64,000 nucleotides of DNA from Blumeriella jaapii (Eukaryota; Ascomycota; Leotiomycetes; Helotiales; Drepanopezizaceae): NCBI GenBank assembly GCA_009599575.1, contig VWND01000019.1, positions 186,001 to 250,000 of the forward strand, written 5' to 3'. Below, one piece after another: positions 25,290 through 36,576 of this stretch. The notes under the pieces were generated by a model. That model saw only the letters and a list, made by a program, of their open reading frames with translations, ran no database searches and had not been told where the DNA came from. Position 1 is the first letter of the stretch. The number at the start of each line of letters is the position of its first letter. The position numbers and the translations under genes were made by a program.

Positions 25290-25580
25290 CTTGGCTAATT
25301 ACCTGACTCATACACGTAATATTGGTTCCTGACAATAATCCTAGCGACCGTAGTTGATTAATTTCGGCCTTGGGTTGGTTATATAAACAGCAAGGAAAAT
25401 CGCTGAAAGCACAAATCAGTTCAGAATTTAATTTACCGATTTGTTTTAATAATACTTCCCTGCCATTTGAACCTCACATCGCATTAGGAAACACAGACGA
25501 TTCGCGAGCTGCTATATATAATAATTGCCCCTACACAGCAAATCAAATAAGTTTTCTTTCCCTTTCAACCTTTTCCACCA

Positions 25581-27629
25581 CTACCTTTTCTTGGTGCCTT
25601 TCCAGTCACCCAAGTCGGTGAGCTTGAGGACCGTTGGGTCGTTGTAAACCTTTTGCTTGAAAGCCAGAGGGTTGTAAGTCTCCGACTCGATGAAGTCCCC
25701 GTCCCAGGTCACGAAGTAGCTCCAATCAGCGTGGTACAGTTTCAGGATGTCAGGATCGGGAATGTTGCCGACCTCGGGCAGCGTCACCATCTTCCTGTCA
25801 CCACCCAAGGCGATCAGCTGCTGGTACTGGGCACTGACGGGGCCGTGATCCCCAATCGGCGGGTACGAGTCGTAGCCGAGAATGTCAACAACGTCTGCGC
25901 CGGGATACCAGGACGGGGTGACGGAGTTCCAGACCCAGATCAGGTTCCGAAGCTGGTGGTGGTTGGTGAATCGGTCGTACATCAACCGGTAGAGAGCTTT
26001 GCAGCTTTCTGGCCCGTAGGCCCCCCACCAAAACCATCCACCGTCGGCCTCGTGCAAAGGTCGCCAGAGGATGGGCACATTGGCTGATTGCAGACGAAGG
26101 AGCTGGGCCGCGATGGCATCCATGTCTGAGATCATGAGTGCGTAATCGGCGCCGGTGGGGTTGGCGAGGACAAGAGTGAGGTTGAAGGTTGTGCCGTAGG
26201 TGTAGAAGCCTTGCCACCAGGGAATCGAGCCGTTGTTGACGAGGTGTGAGGGCGCGTTCCAATGCCATTGGAAAGCGACCATCCCATTGCGGGCGTCGAA
26301 GGCTATCGCATCTTCAACGGCGGTACTCGTGGAGCCGTGTTCCTAGAAGAAGTCAGGAATGGAAGTGCAAAGCGGACCTGGCCGGGGGAGGGAGGGGGCT
26401 TACCACACGAGTCGGACTGTACTCGATCATATCAAGGCCCAAGATTGCAGGAGTCTTGCCAACGTTTGCTTCCAGCCAGGCAACTCCACTGGGGGCTGCT
26501 TGGCCCGAGAATATGTCTCCAGTTCCGTATCTTGAAAGCAGCTTGTTGAACAAAGCTTGAGTGACGGGGAGGACGTTGGGCACGACCAAGGAATTCGTGA
26601 CAGAGTGCGGGCCCGGAGCAGGCGATGGCTTCACGGTGATATAGTCGATGAAGTACCAGCCCCTTGCAGCAGTCAGCGATGTCGTGTAAGTGATTTGAGC
26701 TTCACAGTTCGGGCGTTTTATACGAAATTGGCTTGTTCCCAAGAGAGTGCTTAACAGGTGTTGAAACGGGGTGACCTTCTCTATTTTGACAATGCCTTCG
26801 GGAGAAGAGTGTTATTCAACAACGCTGAAAGAGGGCCAACTGACCAGTCACTAGTGAACGATATCGTGTTGTTCCCAGCATTCAACAGCACTTGGCCAGC
26901 CGAGACAGTGGCCCACGGACTGGCAGCAGCCGTGGTATCAGCAAGCACGATTTTGGCACCAGCAGCACCATTCAGCGACATGGTCGTCTGCTTCCCGCCA
27001 GAGGTAGCGGCATAGCCAATGGCTAGATCGTACAAGGCTTGAGTCTTGCTAAAGAGGGTGATCGTGACGCTGTCCGTACTCAGATCGAAGCCTTGGACAT
27101 ATCCAGCGCCTGAGAATCCGGCAGTGGTCATCCCGGCATTCACCCCATTGAGAATGCCATCCTCGGCCTCTGCCTTGGCGCCATTCGTGACATCGACGAC
27201 GAGAGTCGGCGTCGTCGGGGTCGGCGTAACGATGATTGAGTCGATGAAGTACCACCCCCAATCACTGGCCAGGCTGATGGTGTTCGAAGCTGCCAACGTG
27301 AATCTACCAACTTGCGAAGTCGCCCAAGTGCTGGTCGTGGTGTTGGTGATAGCAAGTTCGGACGAGACGCCGTTGACCGTCAGACTTGTGAATTTGTCTC
27401 CATATTGAGCGCTGTAGACCACGCTGATATCGTAGCTCCCAGGCGTGAGGCTGTTGATGGCAAAGCTGATCGTGTCGGCGGCGGCCGCGAAGCCAGCGAC
27501 ATATCCAGAGCCAGTGTAACCAGGGAGGTCACTCGCGACGTAAACACTTCCTGAAAAGGTGGCATTTTCCGCTTCGTAAACCGTTGCGGTGGCTACCGAA
27601 ACCGCGGCCCAGAGGAAGGAGAAACGCAT
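25581..27629 (-). CDS. Secreted mannan endo-1,4-beta-mannosidase, CBM35-CBM35-GH26
   Basis: Predicted hydrolase of beta-1,4-mannan in plant cell walls, acting outside the cell. Model: exons 27,629-26,845, 26,662-26,404 and 26,342-25,581 (601 aa); introns of 182 and 61 bp have GT-AG ends and frame agrees across both. The protein starts with a signal peptide (about residues 1-17). Two CBM35-like modules follow (about 18-140 and 150-275), each beginning near [YK]AEAE/YEAEN and ending in WGWYFID; the second is completed across intron 1. The GH26 domain runs from about 285 to the end. The acid/base Glu is in WRPLHEADGGWFWWG (about 446) and the nucleophile Glu in TLPEVGN (about 538), as expected for GH26. 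The gene ends only 291 bp from the RIP block yet looks intact. Confidence 0.9.
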
Positions 27630-29029
27630 ACTGAGATGGATACTTTCAAACGCCCGGGTCTCGGTATCGACTTTTTACATTTATAGACTTCGGATGAACC
27701 TCTGACCCCAGCAGCGAAGATGGAATGTCAGATTCCGCTGCAGCCTCGGAGTATCAGGCAAGTGATGCGAAAGAGGCCCAGAGCGATGGCAGTCGGGAAC
27801 ATTTCAGTCCTCCAATAATGAAGCTTAAAAAGCAATTTATTTTATCCAGGGGCTCTCGTGTATGCAGAGGACCAAGCAACTGTTCGGAAGGCAATTGATT
27901 AAAATAGATACGGTAAAGCTAAATGCCCAACGTGTTTGTGCACGCCCGATCTGGCGCGCGACGCGCTAAACAACTTCTTAAGTACATTTGAAATTGTAAG
28001 AAAATTGCGCAAGCGATTTGCTTAAATTTAAGGCTTCATCGACAGAGTGAAAATGGATTGAAGAATTTGAAACGTTTGTAATAACGCAAAACTGTAGTTC
28101 GGAATCTCTAAGATCTGAACCATTCATTGGTTGGCGCGCAGCTTTGATATAAATCCTATTGACCACGTTTGAAACGCTATAAGTACTGTGTGTACATTGC
28201 ATTTGAAGATGTTGAGGAAATACTCACTAGATTATCAAGCAAGCAAAACATTGAATCGTCAAAGCACATTAGCTAATTTTCCAATACATAAGTGATGTTC
28301 TGATACGCTTTGTGCCCCATCGATTGCGTGCACTGCGCAAAGCGAAAAGCCAGCATGTATACGAAGTATCAAAATAGAAGGGTTTGGCTTGGTTTTAACT
28401 CCTGTCTAAATCGATAGCTTTATTGATAATCTAATTCATAGGCATGTACCGTAAGGCGTGCACAAACGCGTTTGGCACCTTATTTACTTACATGTTAGCC
28501 TGTATTGTAACGGAGAGATGGATATGAAAAGCGGAAAATCTTTCCGGATCTCCGATGGTTTTCAAGAGAGACGACTGACCGGGAAAATGATAGAAAGGAA
28601 TAATAGATGAAAACGGGAAAATGTGTCTCGCCGAAAGGCTTAACGGAAAGGAGAGGGGGGTTCCGCGATGCGCCCAATGAAAAACGTACCAACGTAAAAC
28701 GTAAGACGTAAAAACGTAGAAAAGTATAAATTGAGAACGAACGGAATGAAGTAAAGCACAGCAAGTTCATGTACTGGAAATTCCTATCCGATATCATACA
28801 CGAGATACGAAAGAAGTGTGAAGTGGTGGCTGAGAAACAGTCGGATACGACGGACGGAAGGAAAAACACCGGGCCAAGTCACCTGACCAGCCGAGCTCGC
28901 GTCGTCGTTTGTTGACATTGTCGCCTCACCCCTCATTCGGCACGCGAATCAGCACGTCAACAGGTCCACACCACTCCCTTACATCCAAATCTGCATTCTC
29001 TGCCCTGCGAACCACCGTCCGCACACACC
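27630..29029. other. Intergenic region, no gene seen
   Basis: Upstream of both the mannanase (-) and SPC19 (+), so it should hold both promoters. The short frames lack family features. Around 28,680-28,730 there is a run of imperfect ACGTAAAA units. Confidence 0.6.
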
Positions 29030-29682
29030 ATGTCATCGCAATCGCAATCGTCGTCGTCCTCCTCCTCTTCCCTGTCCGCCTCCGTCTCCTCCCTCCGCAG
29101 CTCCCTCTCCCTTCTCGACAGCTCCATCGCCATTCTCGACACAGGCATCTCCGACTTTCCGCGACTGAAGAAAGTCCTGACCAGCACCCGGGTGCGTGAC
29201 CCCATTGTTTCCCCTTCTCCATCCTTCTCTGGCCATGTCCTACCGCCGCTCCTCCATTCTTTTCCGACCCATCAAGCCAGCCCCTTACTAACACCCCACG
29301 CGCGCCCCAGCATTTCGAACTCACGCCCTCCTCAACTCTCATCGCGGCCCAGTCCTCGCTCGCGTCGGAGCTCGCGCCCGCCATCACGACGCTGCTCGCG
29401 CGGGCGGAAACGCACATCGCGAAGCTGGAGCGCAAGCAGGCCGCGCTGGTGGCGCGGTCGGAGCTGCTGGAGGGACGGCTGGAGGGCGCGGCGGCACCGA
29501 AGCACGCGAGCGGGCAGAAGCCGACAGGAGAAGGAGGTGGCGGAAGGGGAGGGGAGGAGAAGGCGCGCAGGCTGAAGGCGTTGCGGGGGAAGAGGGAGAG
29601 GTTGGGATATGCGGTTGAGCGGTTGCAGTTGCAGGCCCAGCAGAGGCAGAGGCAGTTGAGGATGAGCGTTGCGGCGACGTGA
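29030..29682 (+). CDS. SPC19: DASH complex subunit Spc19
   Basis: Component of the DASH/Dam1 ring that couples kinetochores to spindle microtubules. Model: exons 29,030-29,191 and 29,311-29,682, giving 177 aa. The 119-bp intron has a TTACTAACAC branch site. The N-terminal Ser tract is followed by SLRSSLSLLDSSIAILD, which is the family's signature, and TSTRHFELTP spans the intron in frame. The rest is helical and basic, with a coiled-coil-like segment (AETHIAKLERKQAALVARS) and a Gly-rich insertion before a C-terminal Gln/Arg helix. The length is usual for fungal Spc19. Confidence 0.85.
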
Positions 29683-29906
29683 AGCGGGAGGAGATGGATC
29701 CTCGGCGTAAGGGAATTCTGCCGGAAACGGTCATGAGAGGTTTGGATCAGGACACACGTGGCTTTGATGGGATTTGGGATGCTGTCGTGCAGACACACGG
29801 GGGGATGATGTACGGCTCGATGAGGCTCGGGGAAGAAGATATACCCAGGCCATTGAGCGGAGGCTACGCATAGCGCATCGCGAGCGTTGAACAAGACAGA
29901 TAGAGA

Positions 29907-31068
29907 TAGCAGCACCAAAAGACTGGTGTCGAATGGTATCGGTTTAGTGCCTATCCTGTACCTACGCTATACAACAAGATGTGTGCAAGTTCAGACGCTA
30001 AAGCAGATATCTCATGTAAGATAAACAAACCGGGGCGCGAATAATCCTTTTTAAGCAAAACAAAATGAAGTTAGCAGCATTAAAAGACTCGTGTTAAAAG
30101 GTATCGGTCTATTGCCTGGCCTGTATCTACGCTATACCTACGCTATACAATAAAATGAATGCAGTTCCAGACAGTCAAATATGTATTTAATATTATAATA
30201 TAAAAACCGAAGCACGAATAATCCTTTTTAGGCAAACAAAATAAAATTAGCAGCATTAAAAGACTGGTGTCGAAAGGTATCGGTCTATTGCCTGTTGTGT
30301 ACGTACGCTATACCTACGCTATACAATAAAATAGTAGCAATTTCAGACACTTAAACAATTAATGAATATTATCATACACAAACCGAAGCTCGAAACAATC
30401 CTTTTTTAACAAAACAAAAGTAAAAATAGCAGCATTAAAAGACTCGTGTTAGAAGGTATCAGTTTATTGGCTGTTCTGTATTTACGCTATGCAAAAAGAC
30501 AAATGCAATTTCAAAAGCTTCAACAGATTTATAATATTATTATATATGAGCCGAGGTACGAAAAAAACTTTTTAAACAAAAACAAAAATAAAAATGGCAG
30601 TATTAAAAGACTCGTATATAAAGATATCAGTCTATTGCCTCTCCTGTATCTACGCTATGCAAAAAAATACATGCAATTCCAAACGCTTAAACAATTTTGT
30701 GATACATAATATACAAACGGAAGCACGAGTAATACATTTTGAACAAAACAAAAGTAAGGATGGCAGTATTAAAAGATTCGTATTGAGAAGTATCGGTTTA
30801 TTGCTTGTCTTGTATCTATCCACGCTATGCAATAAAATACATACAATTTCAGACACTTAAACAAATTTATAAGATTATTATATATGAACCGAGGTACGAA
30901 TTATACTTTTTTAAACAAAACAAAAATAAAATCGGCAGTATTAAAAGACTTGTATTAAAAAGTATCGGTCTGTTGCCTGTCATATACCCACGCTATGCAA
31001 CAAACTAGATGCCATTTCGAACGCTTAAGCAGATATATCATATATGATATACACACCAGGGCGCGAAT
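29907..31068. repeat. Tandem array of seven ~166-179 bp units
   Basis: Units begin at 29,907, 30,073, 30,249, 30,428, 30,596, 30,762 and 30,934, each with AGCAGCATTAAAAGACT or a close variant. Each continues with a TATCGGTYTATTGCCTG-like box, TACGCTATGCAATAAAAT, an AT-rich centre and a GARGCACGAATAATCC-like end before TTTTTAAACAAAAC. The units differ by scattered substitutions and small indels. No open frame is conserved through the array, and it is not RIP-mutated like the left block. Confidence 0.85.
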
Positions 31069-31141
31069 GAGACCTTCGAGTCCCTCCGCCATTAGACGTT
31101 CCAATCCCTTCCCATATCACAGGTTCGAATGCCATCTCCGA

Positions 31142-33152
31142 TCATCCCTTCAGCTCTCGCCCCAAGCCATCCCCCCTCACGGCGTCTGACCGTTCCTTTC
31201 CGGCCGCCGGATCCAGCACCGGTACGTCTTCCCATCCACCCATCGCCGTCGTCGGGCCCCAAAACTCGTCGAAGGCGGCGAAGCCCTCCTCGACCGTCCA
31301 CTTGCGGCTCTGGTCCGCCGGGATCAGGACCTCGCACGCACTCCCGAGCACCAGCAGGCCCGGCGGCCGGCTCCCCTCCTCGGCGACGGCGGCGGCGACA
31401 TAGCCGAGCGTGGTCCGGATCACGCGCTGGTCGGGACAGCTCGCCCGCTCGACGACGGCACAGGGCGTGCTGGTCGGCCAGGTCCGGCGCGTCGTGTCCA
31501 GGCGGCCGTCGGGCAACAAGAGCTTCGCGTCGAGGCTGTGGTGGGTCGTGAGATCGGCGACGAGGGCGTCGATGCGATGCAGCGCCATCAGGAACACGAC
31601 GGTGCGCGTGTCCACGAACTCGGGCGGCACGCTCGGCGTGCCGCGGCGGCCGGTGCCGGTGCAGATGAGGACCTGGTCGCTGACGGCGCGCTGCGTGGCC
31701 GGGATGCGGGCGAACAGCGGCGCCGACAGGGCGCTGGTGATGCCGGGCAGCACGGCGATGCGGTCGCCGTAGCCGTGGCGGCGGAAGTACTCGAACTCCT
31801 CGCCGCCGCGGCCGTAGATGTAGGGGTCGCCCTGCTTCAGGCGCAGCACCGTCTTGCCGGCCTGGAGGCCGGCGAGGCCGAGCGAGAGCAGCTCGTCCTG
31901 CGCGCGCTCGGCGTTGCCGGGGAACTTGCGCGCGATGTGGACGGCGGTCCGGCGGGGGATGAGGCCGAGCACGCCGGCCGGCACCAGCTTGTCGGCGAGG
32001 ATGACGTCGGCGCGCAGGATGGCGTGGTGGGTGGCGCGCGAGAGCAGATCCGGGTGTCCCGGCCCGCTGCCAGCCAGGATGATCCGGCCGCCGCCCGTCG
32101 CGCCGCCGTCGCAGGCCGCGGCCGGTCCCGGTCCCGCCGCCGACGGGGCCGGGCCCGCCGCGTACGCCCTCAGCAGGCGCGCGACCTCCGCGTCCGAGAT
32201 GCTGGCCAGCCGGCTCAGCGGCCAGTATTCGCAGATCTGCGACAGCCAGCGCAGCCGCCGGCTCTTCTGCGCCTCCCGGTCGGCCTCCGTCACCAGCCGG
32301 TTGAAGCGCGCCGTCTGGCCGCCGGCCTCGTCGTCGTCGCCATCGCCATCGCCGTCGCCGTCGCGCGCGAGCTCGTCTTCCTCCTGGATGCGCCGTCGCA
32401 GCGCGCCCAGGCGCGCGCACGCCGCGCCCAGGTTGGCCGGGAGGGCGGCGGCCACCTCGCGCCGGATGCGCGACGAGAGCTTGCAGCCGTGGCCGTTGGT
32501 CGTGACGCCGATCTGGAGAGGGCCGGAGGAGTGTGTGCTGAGGAGGGCGAAGGTACAGAGCGAGGGAGCGTCGGCGACGTTGACGGGGACGCGGTGGCGC
32601 CGGCAGAGGCTGGCAATGTGAGCACCTGGTGTTGTGGACGATGGTGAGCTGGATGTCCTTCTTTCTTGTTGTCTTTCTCTCTTTGCGCGCTCTCTGTGTC
32701 TGTCTGTCTCTGTCTCTCCCCCCCCTCTCTCTCGCGCGCGCTCGCGCTCTCGCTCTCTCGCTGACCACCCTCTGATTCCGCGTCTAGAAAAAGAGAAATG
32801 GCAATGGCAATGGAAATGGAAATGGAGATGGAATTGGAGAAAGGCTCGTACTCATCGCGTCTCTCGCGCCCAGCGTCACAAACACAGCGTCGACGACCCG
32901 CCCGACCTCCTCGCGCCCCCGCGTCACGACGTCGCCGTCCTCGAAATCCTTCTGCAGCCACTTCAGCTCGCCGGCCTCGATGCGTCTCTGCAGCGCATAG
33001 TGCAGTTCGGCCGCGGCGGGCGCGATCAGGAGGGGCGTCGCGCCGACCGCGAGCGATGCCGAGCAGCGGGAGGCCGCGAGGGGGTTGGCGCCGACGATGA
33101 GATGGACGTGGCCCGTCGCCTGGATAGAGGCGAGGAGCGAGACGGATGCCAT
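31142..33152 (-). CDS. MET1: Uroporphyrin-III C-methyltransferase / siroheme synthase (MET1 type)
   Basis: Transfers two methyl groups from S-adenosylmethionine to uroporphyrinogen III to make precorrin-2, the siroheme precursor needed by sulfite and nitrite reductases. Model: exons 33,152-32,852 and 32,625-31,142 (594 aa); the 226-bp intron contains CT/GC simple sequence. The N-terminal part has a Rossmann-type region (VHLIVGANPLAASR) like the Met8/CysG dehydrogenase fold. The C-terminal SUMT domain (from about residue 285) shows ILAGSGPGHPDLL, then VLRLKQGDPYIYGRGGEE and VLPGITSALSAPL, which are SAM- and substrate-binding motifs of the family. The start at MASVSLLASIQATG was chosen because the longer frame upstream lacks family features. 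An Asp/Gly tract (DGDGDGDGDDD) lies in the linker. Confidence 0.88.
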
Positions 33153-33531
33153 GGTCGGTGGCCGCGCGCGCGAAGGGCTGGTCGTGGCGCGAAGGCAGAT
33201 ATCATGGACTCGAGATGTGGCCGCGCGAGATGGAGGAGAGGGAGACGACCCACGAGATGGACATGTCATGGGAGTGGCGACGCGCCAAACACGGGCAGTG
33301 GCGCAATGGGAGCGCGACTGTCAACTTGTCTAGAGAGAAACGGAGAACGCAAGAAACAAACCACAAGGAACCAAGAGCCGTGGAACATCATGATGCATCC
33401 ATCAGTCGGTCAGGATACACACGAGCGAGCTGCCCACCGTCTCACATGGAGAGAGGTCCACGGAGATGGACTCGGGGCTGTAGATGCAGGTATCGAGATA
33501 GCGAGTTAAGGGCATCGAGATAGCGAGTTAA

Positions 33532-33548
33532 GGGGGGGGGGGGGGGGG
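33532..33548. repeat. Poly-G run (17 G)
   Basis: Seventeen consecutive G on the plus strand. Its true length may be affected by sequencing error. Confidence 0.8.
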
Positions 33549-33670
33549 AAAGGCGCAAAGGCACGAGTGCAAGCGGACCTCGGAGTTGTCAGGGACGGCG
33601 ACGTTCGCTATCTGATAACAAAACCAATGACCAACAAGAACAAACCACCAAGATGCACCGTGGTCGAATT

Positions 33671-33729
33671 GGGGGATTGGCGGATTGGCGGATTGGCGGA
33701 TTCGCGGGGGTGGATTGGTGGATTGGCGG
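33671..33729. repeat. 9-bp minisatellite GGATTGGCG
   Basis: Five to six units of GGATTGGCG with one GGATTCGCG and one GGATTGGTG variant. Confidence 0.85.
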
Positions 33730-34066
33730 CGCAGCCCCTTCCCTAGTGTGCTCGCCCGCTTGTCAAGCGAAAATCAATATTGATTTCGGGTAATTCGCTC
33801 AGGGGCCTGCGAAGCTCGAGTCAAGAAAGACCACAACAGAGGGGAGGGGCGGGGGCAAAGTATTTTCCCGCCGTCTTCGAGCATCCACACAGGGCAGAAG
33901 TGTCTATTTCATCAAATGTGAGAAGATGGTGCACGGGGCCTGCGCTCGAGGGACGGCTGGTCCTCCACCCCGATGTCCATCTGGCGACACCACGTCCGCA
34001 CAAGGGAACGAGGCAACACTATGATCATCCAGACTGTGCCTCATACGGTGCAGCACACTCTGCACA

Positions 34067-34146
34067 GTCAGTAAGTCAGCAAGTCAGTAAGTCAGCAAGT
34101 CAGCAAGTCAGCAAGTCAGCAAGTCAGCAAGTCAGTAAGTCAGTCA
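34067..34146. repeat. 8-bp minisatellite GTCAGCAA/GTCAGTAA
   Basis: Nine full 8-bp units alternating GTCAGTAA and GTCAGCAA, plus a partial unit. Confidence 0.9.
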
Positions 34147-34491
34147 CTACCTGTCCAACCTCCCCCCTTTCTTCGGCTTCTCGAGCGCGGGCCGCAAAAG
34201 CCAAGATCACGTTGTCTTTGGAACCTTGATTACACTTTGGAATTCAATTTGATTAAAGGGCGTTGGCTAACGTTGATTTTAGGTTAACGTTCTGGTGCGT
34301 CGCGTGCACCGCGAGCTCCCCCCGAGCACGGCGAGTCAAACGTCTCGCCTGATTCGGGCGAAGAGCGCACGCGGGTCACAAGAAGGAGTTCAGAGAAGGG
34401 GCTCGGATGCGAGAACACGGAAGAAACATGGCAAGTATGTACAGTACGGCATGGCGCGGCCACGTCGAAAAAAAAAAGGCTCTCTCTCTCC

Positions 34492-36210
34492 TCACAGTGG
34501 CTCCAGCGCGCCCTGGCCGCTAATCTTCAAGTCCTCCTGGTCAAACCTTCTCACAAACTTCTCGGCCCCCGCCAGCTGGGCCAGGTCCTTGCCCTCGACC
34601 CAGTTGCCGTGGATCTGAACCTTGAGGGGCAGCGGGCACTGCACGATGGCGACGGGCTTCTCGAACTCGCGCGTGTCGATGACGACCAGGTCGCAGCGGT
34701 GCTCCAGCGGCCGCTGCACCATGGCCACGACCCAGCCGTCGCCCTCGGCCGCCGTCGCCGAGCGCGGGATGAAGGCCGGCTCTTGCACGATGGAGTCGTC
34801 GCCGGCGTAGAAGAAGCGCGTGACGCGGGTGCGGTGGTCGACCATGGCGAGCGCGTTGAGGCCCTGGTAGATGTTCTTGCCGCTGTCGGCCCGGTCCGGC
34901 AGGAAGACGTCCATGAAGACGACGTTGTACGCCTTCGTCATGAAGCGCTCGTCGATGCGCGGGAACTCGGCCGGGCAGTCGAGGATCACCTCCGGGTCCG
35001 GGATCGTGCTGGCCGTGGGCGCCCGGAGGTCGAGCTCCCAGCGCACGTAGTCGATCTTGGAGCTGGGCGAGGGCAGCCGGCCGTCGGCGGCGGGGAAGAA
35101 GGGGAACGCGTTGTCGTGGGCCCGCGACGTCTCGAGGTAGATCTTGCCCGCGCCGTCCTCCCAGCCGCCGCCGGTGTGGATGGCCATGCAGTTCTTCCAC
35201 TGGTAGTACCGCGTCTCGCCGGCCTGCCAGCCCGGCGGCAGCGGCGTGCTCGCGCGCCGGGGGATCACGATGAAGGTGACCGGCCGGCTGTAGCTCCACG
35301 CCCAGTGCTGCTTGCCGGCCCGGTTGCGCTCGAGATCGGTCTCGAAGGGCCACAGCACCAGCACCAGGAAGTTCTCCGTGATCACGCAGTCGTGGATGAA
35401 GGAGACCCAGGGCGCTTCGCACCAGAGCTCGTCCACCTTCTGGCCGTGCTTGTCGAGCGTGTACGTGGCGATGTCCTTGGTGGCCAGGCCCTTGGCCTCG
35501 TAGCCGAACACCACCAGCTCGTCGGTGAAGGGGTCGACCTTCGGGTGCGCCGTGAACGTCTTGCTCTTCACCTGGCTGTGGAACGGGTCGTAGCCCAGCG
35601 TGTCGAGCGTGTGCGGATCCACGGCATACGGGAGCGCGCTCTCTTTCAGCCCGAGCAGGTGGCCCGCCCACTAAATCCATGGTCAACGTATGCATTCACG
35701 CATGCTCGCCCGCATCGTAGCCAGACTTACAAAGACGAGGTTGGTGTTGGCGGTGGAGTCGACCGCCGCGCGAACACACGGGTGGTGGGTGAACGGGTTG
35801 CGGTAGATCCCAAACAGAGCTTGGTTGGCCTTGCGCTCCAGCTTGAAGCGCTCCGTCTCGATGTAGCGCAGCTTCATGTCGACGCGGCCGTCGTGGAAGC
35901 GGAATGCGGAGATGCTGCCGTCGCCGTCCAGAGGCACGTTGTTGACGTGGGGAGGCACGTACGGATCACACATCACGCGGTAGAAGGTGCCGTCAATCTC
36001 CTTGGGGATGGTCCCGTAGACGATCAGGTCGGCGAGCTCGCCCTGGACCCGGCATGGTCCATCTGAGCCGGCGAGATCTCTGGCTGCGGGCCAGCCACTG
36101 TGCAAGCCGTAGAGATAGGCGGCGCCGGCGGGAGCAGGCGCGGGAGCCGGCGTGGTCGACGCCTCGGCGGACACGGTGTTCTCGGGGCCGGTGGATGAGT
36201 TGATGGTCAT
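34492..36210 (-). CDS. Carotenoid cleavage oxygenase, lignostilbene/resveratrol-type (RPE65 family)
   Basis: Predicted non-haem Fe(II) dioxygenase cleaving a C=C bond of a stilbene or carotenoid. Model: exons 36,210-35,731 and 35,670-34,492 (552 aa); the 60-bp intron starts GTAAGT. Four family His ligands are visible: AHPKVDP (about 202), FIHDCV (about 253), AIHTGGGW (about 325) and QIHGNW (about 514). The region PKEIDGTFYRV followed by PLDGDGSISAF matches fungal CAO-1-like enzymes more than the torulene-cleaving CAO-2 type; this substrate choice is inference. There is no signal peptide, so it is probably cytosolic. It starts 366 bp downstream of the end of a same-strand transcription factor gene. 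Confidence 0.85.
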
Positions 36211-36576
36211 GATGGCGAGCGGGTGCGTGTGCTTCCAAGCTGCCGTCCAGAGGAGGCTGGCCGAAGTGAAGTAAATAGAGTAGCTCGCCGTGAGGACGTC
36301 CCAGGACAAGCTCACCTGCCGCGACTCGCTTGGCGATTGTGTACATTTCCCGCCGCTAGCGCGGACCAAATGATCGCTTTCGGTTGGAAATGAATCCCAA
36401 CATCGGCCTTCGACTCATGAACTACAGGTGTTATTGGCAAAACACCCATGTGATGGAACTGATAGCACGTTCCAGGGGAGAGCATGGAGAGTTGCCCGAT
36501 AGGTCGTCGGAGTGGTGCGAATCGAGTCAAGGAGCGGAGCGTACGTAAGATTACCTCGCGAGCGGAGCGGTCCCTC

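Larger units (their letters stand above)
33153..34491. other. Intergenic region rich in simple repeats
   Basis: Separates MET1 from the carotenoid oxygenase gene. It holds a 17-G run, a 9-bp GGATTGGCG minisatellite and an 8-bp GTCAGCAA minisatellite, listed separately. A 19-bp segment (GAGATAGCGAGTTAAGGG-like) is duplicated just left of the G run. No gene seen. Confidence 0.7.

Noticed and set aside
28926..29918. Minus-strand frame of 330 aa across SPC19
   Set aside because: It covers the SPC19 exons and intron with no recognisable domain; SPC19 on the plus strand is well supported.
31538..32647. Long plus-strand frame of 369 aa opposite MET1
   Set aside because: Antisense shadow in GC-rich codons; composition is Ala/Arg/Gly without family pattern, while the minus strand encodes clear SUMT motifs.
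34609..36066. Plus-strand frame of 485 aa opposite the carotenoid oxygenase
   Set aside because: Shadow of a high-GC3 gene; the minus strand has four conserved His ligands and a proper intron.
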